The notes beneath the pieces are model-generated. The model had not been told where the DNA came from and ran no database searches. It worked only from the letters and a program-made list of their open reading frames with translations. Positions 48,339 through 54,478 of a DNA stretch of 64,000 nt are shown here, one piece after another. Each line of letters begins with the position of its first letter. Positions within the stretch are counted from its first letter, which is position 1. Location: positions 62,001 through 126,000 of the forward strand of contig JAFZIZ010000015.1 in assembly GCA_017554145.1 (NCBI GenBank), given 5' to 3'. This DNA is from Prevotella sp. Its GTDB lineage: Bacteria; Bacteroidota; Bacteroidia; Bacteroidales; Bacteroidaceae. The translations under genes and the position numbers were made by a program.

Positions 48339-49192
48339 CCTTTTACTTTTTTACCTTTAAGGAATCGTTGTTTTCCAAACTGGTCCTTCTTGATTTCTAA
48401 GTCGTGATAGCCTTTCTCCTTCAACAATGTTGCCAACTCATCAGCATAGAGGGGGTTGATTTCGAAATACAACCAACCGTCTTCCTTCAGTGCCGTTAAC
48501 CCAAAGTCGGCAATGGTACGGCAGAACAGCAGTGGGTCGTCATCGGGCACAAACAAAGCGGTATGTGGCTCATAGTCCAATACATTCTGCTCCATTGTCT
48601 CCGCCTCCTTGCGACAGATATACGGTGGGTTACTTACAATGATGGAAAGTTGAGAGTTGAGAGTTGAAAGTTGAAAGTTCAAAATATCTTTTTGCTCAAA
48701 CTGCACATCCACATGATGGCGCAGGGCGTTTTCACGGGCAATAGTCAATGCAGCCTCGGAGATATCCCATGCCGTCACTTTCGCTTCTGATATCTCTGCC
48801 GCCAACGTAATGGCAATACAACCACTACCTGTTCCAATATCCAAGATGGTGAGAGGTGAGAAGTGAGTGGTGAGTGAGTCAATTATCCATTGACATAGTT
48901 CTGCCGTCTCTGGACGAGGGATCAATACCCCTGGTGCTACATGAAACTCTCGTCCACAGAACTCTGCTTCTCCCAATACGTACTGTATGGGCTCCTGCCG
49001 TTCCAGTCGCTGGGCAATCTCCTCCAATTCTTCTCTCCTCAACTCCTTACTCCTTCCCTCCTCAACTCCTTCTAATAACATTTCACTCATCGTCAAACCA
49101 TAACGCACCTCATACACCATGCGGGCAATAGCCTTTGCTTCGCCCTCATCATAGACCTTTGCCAGTCGGCGTGACAGTTGTTGATAAGTCAT
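48335..49192 (-). CDS. prmC: Release factor glutamine methyltransferase
   Basis: Methylates the GGQ glutamine of release factors RF1/RF2. A protein of 285 residues: SAM site DIGTGSGCIAI (about 120-130), catalytic NPPYI in IVSNPPYICRKE (about 187), N-terminal helical domain with GEAEFCGREFHVAPGVLIPRPETAEL. Three non-conserved segments are encoded by 7-nt repeats (49035-49071, 48848-48875, 48645-48679), and the C-terminus by a fourth (48339-48360). It overlaps the HAD gene stop and the recX start. Confidence 0.95.
   Translation of the reverse strand: MTYQQLSRRLAKVYDEGEAKAIARMVYEVRYGLTMSEMLLEGVEEGRSKELRREELEEIAQRLERQEPIQYVLGEAEFCGREFHVAPGVLIPRPETAELCQWIIDSLTTHFSPLTILDIGTGSGCIAITLAAEISEAKVTAWDISEAALTIARENALRHHVDVQFEQKDILNFQLSTLNSQLSIIVSNPPYICRKEAETMEQNVLDYEPHTALFVPDDDPLLFCRTIADFGLTALKEDGWLYFEINPLYADELATLLKEKGYHDLEIKKDQFGKQRFLKGKKVKG
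48645..48679. repeat. 7-nt repeat inside prmC (before the NPPY motif)
   Basis: GAAAGTT, GAGAGTT, GAGAGTT, GAAAGTT, GAAAGTT: five exact 7-nt steps. On the coding strand they give NFQLSTLNSQLSI, placed in the loop before the catalytic IVSNPPY. Confidence 0.85.
48848..48875. repeat. 7-nt repeat inside prmC (before the SAM motif)
   Basis: GGTGAGA, GGTGAGA, AGTGAGT, GGTGAGT: four 7-nt steps encoding the LTTHFSPLT segment just before the DIGTGSG loop. Confidence 0.8.
49035..49071. repeat. 7-nt repeat inside prmC (N-terminal domain)
   Basis: CTCCTCA, ACTCCTT, ACTCCTT, CCCTCCT, then CAACTCCTTC, encoding a Glu/Arg-rich segment (LEGVEEGRSKELRREELEE) in the N-terminal helical domain. Confidence 0.7.
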
Positions 49193-49848
49193 AAGGCAAC
49201 GATGGATATAAGTTGTGAGAAATCGTCTATCAGCCAGTCAGCACCAGCGTTGGCTAACTCTTGACGGGAATGATTGCCATAGGTCACCCCACATGTCTTA
49301 CAACCTGCTCGATGACCCATCTCAATATCGTAAGTGGTATCGCCCACCACCAACGCATCCTCCGCTTTCACGTTAAGATGCTCCAAGGTGACAAGTACAG
49401 ATTCTGGATGCGGTTTGGTATGAGTAATATCGTCAGAAGCCACAATATAGGCGATATCGTCTTGCAAGTGCATGCTCTCTACGAAATGCATCAACGATAC
49501 ACGACTGCGACTACTAGCTATCGTCAGTGTGTAACCATCATTCGCTAACTGTCGTATCGTTTCAAGTACATGCGGAAATGTAGGTACATCCATTGAATGA
49601 ACGTTCTCGAAGAAGATACGCCGATAGGTCTCCGCGCAATGGTCACCCATCTCGTCCGTCATAGGTATCAGGTGTGTGAAACATTGTTTCAGCGGCAAAC
49701 CAATCATAGCAGCACACTCTTCATCCGTCCGTGTTTCCAACTGCAACCTGCTAATCGTCTGTTGCATAGTACGCACTATTAGGCTTTGCGTGTCCGCCAG
49801 TGTTCCATCGAAATCCAGAATGATGGTTTTCTTCCTCATTGGGTTCAT
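49189..49848 (-). CDS. HAD-superfamily phosphatase (Gph/phosphoglycolate type)
   Basis: From the ATG at 49848 it has 219 residues; a longer frame would cover the promoter (-7 box at 49875-49868). HAD motif I is FDFDGTLADT (about 10-19), motif II TIASSRSR (about 112), motif III/IV VVGDTTYDIEMGHRAG (about 170) and THTKPHP. The cap domain between motifs I and II is of the small helical type. Probably a phosphoglycolate or sugar-phosphate phosphatase. First in the operon with prmC, recX and comF. Confidence 0.88.
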   Translation of the reverse strand: MNPMRKKTIILDFDGTLADTQSLIVRTMQQTISRLQLETRTDEECAAMIGLPLKQCFTHLIPMTDEMGDHCAETYRRIFFENVHSMDVPTFPHVLETIRQLANDGYTLTIASSRSRVSLMHFVESMHLQDDIAYIVASDDITHTKPHPESVLVTLEHLNVKAEDALVVGDTTYDIEMGHRAGCKTCGVTYGNHSRQELANAGADWLIDDFSQLISIVAL

Positions 49849-49867
49849 ATAATGACTTTTTGTTTTG

Positions 49868-49899
49868 CAAAGATAATGCATAATTCTGACAAAGCCAAA
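49868..49899 (-). promoter_or_regulatory. Promoter of the HAD-prmC-recX-comF operon
   Basis: On the minus strand TTTG (49899-49896), 20 bp, TATCTTTG (49875-49868). The leader before the ATG at 49848 is about 15 nt. Confidence 0.75.
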
Positions 49900-50018
49900 G
49901 GTATTGTAAACTTTCGAGTTGGCTGTCAAGAAAAAGTACCAAAATTTGTGTCTGGATTTTTGGAGCTTCTAGAAAATATAGAGGCTTCAAAACATTGTTT
50001 CTAGACTAAAAAGGCGTT

Positions 50019-50140
50019 AGTATATGACTTTCACAGAGAAAGTAGGTACTTTTCTACCTGTTTGTTATATGTAAACGACCCGTTAGGTGGCACCTTTCCA
50101 TGTGAAAAATAGGGGGGAAGTAGGTACTTTCTACCACTTT
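50019..50140. repeat. Dispersed AGTA..TACTTTC repeat, third site
   Basis: AGTATATGACTTTC (50019) and AGTAGGTACTTTTC (50041) start exactly 22 nt apart. AGTAGGTACTTTCTACC recurs at 50119. It is related to the 22-nt arrays at 3887 and 23938 by the AGTA...ACTTTC frame, though diverged. It is in the long gap before rbfA. Confidence 0.55.
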
Positions 50141-50384
50141 TCGCCCTCTTTTTCTGTGGTAATTTTACTCTCAAAATAGTTAATCCTTTGAGTAACAATC
50201 TTTTCCCATAACCCTTCTATTTTTGCGTATTTGCAGCCAACTGCAAACCAAAAAGAAAAGAGCCCCTTCTTTAGAGGCAGTTTGTCAAAAATAATGAATA
50301 GAATAAAGCTCTATCTAATGCCTTGCAAACGGCTTTTCATTTTTCACTCTTTGCTTGCTATAGGTAGGAATATCTGCAAGTATA
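50141..50384. other. Intergenic sequence without a recognised gene
   Basis: Between the repeat above and the rbfA promoter I see only a weak inverted pairing (AACTGC 50239-50244 with GCAGTT 50277-50282, enclosing an AAAGAA/TTCTTT pair). An open frame from 50231 runs into rbfA but crosses its promoter and lacks family residues, so it is not a gene. No tRNA or known RNA was seen. Confidence 0.5.
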
Positions 50385-50416
50385 TTTGTTTTTTCGCCTA
50401 CTTTTTTGTACCTTCG
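50385..50416 (+). promoter_or_regulatory. Promoter of rbfA
   Basis: TTTG (50385-50388), 20 bp, TACCTTCG (50409-50416); the ATG at 50441 follows after a leader of about 20 nt. Confidence 0.75.
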
Positions 50417-50440
50417 CACCCAAATAAAGTAAGAAAGACT

Positions 50441-50776
50441 ATGCAAGAAACAAGACAGAATAAGATTGCTCGGCTGTTGCAGAAAGAGCTGAGCGTGATT
50501 TTCCAAGAGCAGACACGTGGGATGCATGGTGTGATGGTCAGTGTGACACAAGTGCGTGTGAGCCCAGACTTGAGTATCTGTACGGCTCATCTGAGTATCT
50601 TCCCCAGTGAACGTGCTGAGGAGATGATGGAGAATATCCATAAGAACGAGAAGAATATCCGCTATGAATTGGGAACGAGGGTGCGCCACCAACTGCGTAT
50701 CATCCCTGAATTGCGCTTCTTTATTGACGACTCGCTCGATTATATTGACCGTATTGATGAATTGCTGAAGAAGTGA
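50441..50776 (+). CDS. rbfA: Ribosome-binding factor A
   Basis: Binds the immature 30S subunit and helps 16S rRNA 5'-end processing. From the ATG at 50441 it has 111 residues, the normal length. Family features: RQNKIARLLQKELSVIFQ at the start, VMVSVTQVRVSPDLSICTAHLSIFP in the KH-like fold, and LGTRVRHQLRIIPELRFFIDDSLDY near the end. The stop overlaps the GTG start of the permease (GTGA). Confidence 0.95.
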   Translation: MQETRQNKIARLLQKELSVIFQEQTRGMHGVMVSVTQVRVSPDLSICTAHLSIFPSERAEEMMENIHKNEKNIRYELGTRVRHQLRIIPELRFFIDDSLDYIDRIDELLKK

Positions 50777-52002
50777 ACTTCCCTTTCTACATCGCCCGTC
50801 GTTACCTGTTCTCGAAGAAGAGTACCAACGCTATCAATGTGATTAGCGGCATCTCCGTGGTAGGTGTTGCTATCGCTGCTATGGCACTGGTAGTGACGCT
50901 AAGCGTGTTTAATGGGTTCCACGATATGGTGGCGTCGTTCTTCACACAGTTAGACCCACAAATCAAGGTAACTCCCGTCAAAGGGAAAACGGTGCCTGCC
51001 GATGACCCGTTGCTGACACAGATACGTAAGATGCCTCAGGTAGATGTAGCTACGGAGGTGATGGAGGATCAGGCGCTGGCTGTCTATGGCGACCGTCAGG
51101 CGATGATTATGCTGAAAGGCGTGGAGGATAACTTCGACAAGTTGACACATATCCGAGAGGTTTTGGAGGGCGACGGCGAATACGCGTTACATGCTGCGGA
51201 TATGAACTATGGTATCTTAGGCATGGGTGTGGCTTATCAGTTAGGAACAGGATACACCTATGAGCACCCTTTGAAGATCTATGCGCCACGAAGGGAAGGC
51301 CAACTCAATATGGCAAACTTGCAAGAGGGGTTTGTAGAGGATGAGTTGTATTCGCCTGGCGTACTGTTCAGTATCAAACAAGGGAAATACGACAAACGGT
51401 ATATCATCACGTCTATTGCATTCACCCGACAGTTGTTCGACCAACAAGGAATGCTCTCGTCGCTTGAACTGCGCCTAAAGCCAGGCAGTAACTTCGACAA
51501 GGTGAAGGCAGAGATGGAGAAGATAGCAGGCGACCGTTTCTATGTGCGTGACCGTTATGAGCAGCAGGATGACACATTCCGCATCATGAAGATAGAGAAG
51601 TTGATGGCGTATATCTTCCTGACCTTTATCCTTGTCATTGCATGCTTTAATATCATCGGAAGTCTGTCGATGTTGATGATCGACAAGAAAAACGACGTGG
51701 TGACATTACGTAATCTGGGTGCTTCCGACAAGCAGATAGTACATATCTTCCTGTTTGAGGGAAGAATGATTTCAGCGATGGGTGCGATTATCGGCATTGC
51801 TATTGGTCTATTGCTCTGTTGGTTGCAACAGCAACACGGTATTGTGCGATTGGGTGAATCGGAAGGTTCTTTTGTCGTCGATGCCTACCCCGTGAGTGTT
51901 CACCCTTGGGATATTGTCGTGGTATTCGTAACGGTCATTGCTGTCGGCTTCCTCAGTGTATGGTATCCCGTTCACTATTTCGCAAAACGACTACTGAAGT
52001 AA
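50773..52002 (+). CDS. ABC transporter permease, LolC/LolE (FtsX) family
   Basis: A protein of 409 residues starting at a GTG that overlaps the rbfA stop. One N-terminal transmembrane helix (about 20-45: INVISGISVVGVAIAAMALVV), a large periplasmic domain (about 46-265) and three C-terminal helices (about 272-300, 330-352, 375-400). LNFPFYIARRYLFSKKSTNAIN at the start and MIDKKNDVVTLRNLGAS in the cytoplasmic loop are typical of LolCE, which releases lipoproteins from the inner membrane. The ATPase partner is not in the window. FtsX/MacB-like function is the alternative. Confidence 0.88.
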   Translation: MNFPFYIARRYLFSKKSTNAINVISGISVVGVAIAAMALVVTLSVFNGFHDMVASFFTQLDPQIKVTPVKGKTVPADDPLLTQIRKMPQVDVATEVMEDQALAVYGDRQAMIMLKGVEDNFDKLTHIREVLEGDGEYALHAADMNYGILGMGVAYQLGTGYTYEHPLKIYAPRREGQLNMANLQEGFVEDELYSPGVLFSIKQGKYDKRYIITSIAFTRQLFDQQGMLSSLELRLKPGSNFDKVKAEMEKIAGDRFYVRDRYEQQDDTFRIMKIEKLMAYIFLTFILVIACFNIIGSLSMLMIDKKNDVVTLRNLGASDKQIVHIFLFEGRMISAMGAIIGIAIGLLLCWLQQQHGIVRLGESEGSFVVDAYPVSVHPWDIVVVFVTVIAVGFLSVWYPVHYFAKRLLK

Positions 52003-52003
52003 A

Positions 52004-52038
52004 GGTTAACGGTTATAGGTTATAGGTTAAAGATTAAC
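52004..52038. repeat. 7-nt repeat between the permease and murI stops
   Basis: GGTTAAC, GGTTATA, GGTTATA, GGTTAAA, GATTAAC: five 7-nt steps starting 2 bp after one stop codon and including the stop codon of the convergent murI gene. The last part also forms GGTTAA-aga-TTAACC. Confidence 0.8.
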
Positions 52039-52867
52039 CAAGGGTTATGTTTTCTACTTCGATGGACTCATGTAGGAATACCTGAGCCTGCTCCTTGAAT
52101 TTCTCGGGATTCTCGGTGGTGAGATAATGAATTTGTCCACCTTGTGTGCAACGCTGCTCTACGTCAGGATGACGCAAGAAATACTTTTGTAGGGCATCAG
52201 CTACATATTCCCCCTGGGAGATAATACGAATGCCACGAGGAATATACTTATGAATCTTAGGCAACAATAAAGGATAATGGGTGCAACCTAAGATAATGGT
52301 GTCAATCTCTGGGTCCATACGCAGAATCTGGTCGATGCGCTTCTTTACGAAATAGTCGGCACCTGGAGAGTCGGCTTCGTTATACTCTACGAGAGGAACC
52401 CAGAAGGGACAGGCTACACCGCTTACCTGTATGTCGGGGAAGAACTTATGAATCTCGAGATTATAACTCTCGCTCTTGATGGTTCCCTCTGTGGCAAAAA
52501 CACCTACGTGACGGGTATGCGTCAACGAACCAATGACCTCTGCGGTAGGACGGATAATACCCAACACACGCCGCTGGGGATCGAGTTCGGGAAGATCGTG
52601 CTGCTGAATGGTACGCAAAGCCTTTGCAGAGGCTGTATTACAACCAAGAATCACCAAATGGCATCCCATCTCAAACAAACGAATAACGGCCTGGCGAGTG
52701 AATTCATAGACTACCTCGAAAGAGCGTGTACCATAGGGTGCACGGGCATTGTCGCCCAAATACAGATAATCGTACTGGGGCAACGATTGGCGGATGCCAT
52801 GCAGGATGGTCAATCCTCCATAACCACTGTCAAAGATGCCAATAGGACCTGGTACATTCGGAAACAT
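52034..52867 (-). CDS. murI: Glutamate racemase
   Basis: Makes D-glutamate for peptidoglycan. The 277 residues match the family. The two catalytic cysteines are in LGCNTASAKA (about 75) and ILGCTHYPLLLP (about 197); IGIFDSGYGGLTIL is the N-terminal signature. No signal peptide. Last gene of the envelope operon that carries bamA and three skp genes, 8 bp after the third skp gene. Confidence 0.96.
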   Translation of the reverse strand: MFPNVPGPIGIFDSGYGGLTILHGIRQSLPQYDYLYLGDNARAPYGTRSFEVVYEFTRQAVIRLFEMGCHLVILGCNTASAKALRTIQQHDLPELDPQRRVLGIIRPTAEVIGSLTHTRHVGVFATEGTIKSESYNLEIHKFFPDIQVSGVACPFWVPLVEYNEADSPGADYFVKKRIDQILRMDPEIDTIILGCTHYPLLLPKIHKYIPRGIRIISQGEYVADALQKYFLRHPDVEQRCTQGGQIHYLTTENPEKFKEQAQVFLHESIEVENITLG

Positions 52868-52875
52868 ACGATCTT

Positions 52876-53388
52876 TTATCTTAATGCCGCCTTCACGGCC
52901 TCTGTAACATCTTCACCCAAGGCTGGATTCATCCAAGGAATAGCGTTCTGGTCGGTATTCAGAATAAAAGCTAAGCCACGCTCATTACCAACTTTTGCTA
53001 ATGCATTAGCCATACGAGTCTGCAGAGGTACCATAGCTTCTTTCCTAGCCTCAGCCAATAGGCGTTGACTCTCTTTCTTGAAAGCAATATTCTTGTTTAA
53101 AAGTTCCTGTAACTCACTCTGTCGTTTCTGTAAAATGGTCTGGGGGAAGTCACGCTGTCCGTCAAGAAACTCCTCGTACTTCTTGTTGAACTCATCCTCC
53201 ACCCGCTTCTGTTCTGCCGCATATTGTCTCTGCAGCTGAGCCATACTGGCCTCTACCTCTGCATAATCAGGCATTGAACGGAGTATGGCATCATAGCTCA
53301 GAAAGCCAAATTTCAGCACCGGTGCAGTCGTCTGCGCCGATGCTGAAAGTGAGATGACGGTAAATAAAACGAATAATATCCGTCTCAT
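52876..53388 (-). CDS. Skp/OmpH-family periplasmic chaperone (copy 1)
   Basis: A protein of 170 residues with a signal peptide (cleavage near SASAQ, about 19), an initial beta segment (LKFGFLSYDAILRSMPDY), a long coiled coil (about 45-120, Glu/Lys/Gln rich) and a return to a beta segment (ERGLAFILNTDQNAIPWMNP). This is the jellyfish-like Skp design, which carries unfolded outer-membrane proteins to BamA. It is one of three adjacent copies below bamA; 21 bp separate it from copy 2. Confidence 0.9.
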   Translation of the reverse strand: MRRILFVLFTVISLSASAQTTAPVLKFGFLSYDAILRSMPDYAEVEASMAQLQRQYAAEQKRVEDEFNKKYEEFLDGQRDFPQTILQKRQSELQELLNKNIAFKKESQRLLAEARKEAMVPLQTRMANALAKVGNERGLAFILNTDQNAIPWMNPALGEDVTEAVKAALR

Positions 53389-53409
53389 ATCATCAATAAT
53401 GTCCTCAAA

Positions 53410-53904
53410 TTACAAACCGAGCTTTTTCTTTACCTCTGCAGTTACGTCAGTAGAAAGCGTAGTGCTAATATAGGGAACACCACTGGCAACATCCATGATA
53501 TAAACGTAGTTACCAGCCTGTCCGACAGCCTTGATAGCGTCGAGCACCTTAGTCTGGATAACCTGCATCTTCTCATTCTGCTCCTTTGCAAGAGCCTGCT
53601 GGTTGTCCTGATAGGTTTGCTGGATCTTCGTATACATGTCTTGCAACTCTTTCTCACGACGCTCCTTGATGTTAGCTGGCAGAGTAGCCTGCTCCTTGTC
53701 ATAAGCCTCACTCTTTTTCTGGAGTTCATCCTGCATACTCTTCAAGTCTGCCTCGTAAGTCTTAGCCAAAGCCTCAATATCAGCACGAGCCTTTGTGAAT
53801 TCAGGCATAGCCTGAATGATTTCACTGGCATTTACATGACCAAACTTCTGTGCGAATGTTGCCAAAGGAGCAAACATGAACAGCATTAAAAGTAACTTCT
53901 TCAT
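53410..53904 (-). CDS. Skp/OmpH-family periplasmic chaperone (copy 2)
   Basis: A protein of 164 residues with a signal peptide (cleavage near ATFAQ, about 19), KFGHVNASEIIQAMPEF at the start, a coiled coil (about 38-115) and GNYVYIMDVASGVPYISTTLS before the end. It is closer to the standard Skp than copies 1 and 3. The upstream gap to copy 3 holds a 7-nt repeat (53916-53943). Confidence 0.92.
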   Translation of the reverse strand: MKKLLLMLFMFAPLATFAQKFGHVNASEIIQAMPEFTKARADIEALAKTYEADLKSMQDELQKKSEAYDKEQATLPANIKERREKELQDMYTKIQQTYQDNQQALAKEQNEKMQVIQTKVLDAIKAVGQAGNYVYIMDVASGVPYISTTLSTDVTAEVKKKLGL

Positions 53905-53915
53905 TTTCTTTCTAA

Positions 53916-53943
53916 TTTAATGTTAAATATTTAATGTTTAATT
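53916..53943. repeat. 7-nt repeat between skp copies 2 and 3
   Basis: TTTAATG, TTAAATA, TTTAATG, TTTAATT at an exact 7-nt period, in the 41-bp gap. Confidence 0.75.
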
Positions 53944-53945
53944 TT

Positions 53946-54467
53946 TCAGTTGGAGTAGCCAAGACGGCTTAAAACTTCACTGGATATATCTATTTTGGGG
54001 GAACCGAAGATGATACCGCTGTCGCTGGCACGGTCGAGTACTAATTGATAACCTCGCAAATCGGCAATCTCGCTAACAGCATTGTAGATTTCTTCTTGAA
54101 TAGGTGACATCAAGGCCGTACGCTTCTTGAAAAGCTCACCCTCAGGACCGAAATACTTTTTCTTCAGTTCAGAGGCCTCACGCTCCTTCTCCATAATGGC
54201 ATCCTGACGGGACTTCTTCTGCTCTTGGGAGAGGAATACTACTTCTTTTTGATAGTCTTTATACATCGTTTGCGCCTCTGTCTGCAATGCCTCTACCTCT
54301 GCTTGCCACTTCTTAGATACCTGTGCCAACTGTTCGTTAGCACGCTCATAGGCAGGGATGTTCTTTAGGATATAATCCATATCCAACAGGGCAAACTTCT
54401 GTGCAGAGGCTGTGGTAAAACCACAGAGAATGCAAAGAGCACAAATAATCATTTTCTTCATAATCAT
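53946..54467 (-). CDS. Skp/OmpH-family periplasmic chaperone (copy 3)
   Basis: A protein of 173 residues (171 from the ATG at 54461) with a signal peptide (cleavage near TASAQ), KFALLDMDYILKNIPAY at the start, the coiled coil (about 45-125) and a final segment YQLVLDRASDSGIIFGSPKIDIS. It directly follows bamA by 11 bp, so it is the primary partner by position. Confidence 0.9.
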   Translation of the reverse strand: MIMKKMIICALCILCGFTTASAQKFALLDMDYILKNIPAYERANEQLAQVSKKWQAEVEALQTEAQTMYKDYQKEVVFLSQEQKKSRQDAIMEKEREASELKKKYFGPEGELFKKRTALMSPIQEEIYNAVSEIADLRGYQLVLDRASDSGIIFGSPKIDISSEVLSRLGYSN

Positions 54468-54478
54468 CTCTATTTCGT

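Noticed and set aside
50231-50440. Long N-terminal extension of RbfA
   Set aside because: It crosses the rbfA promoter (50385-50416), and RbfA is about 110-130 residues.
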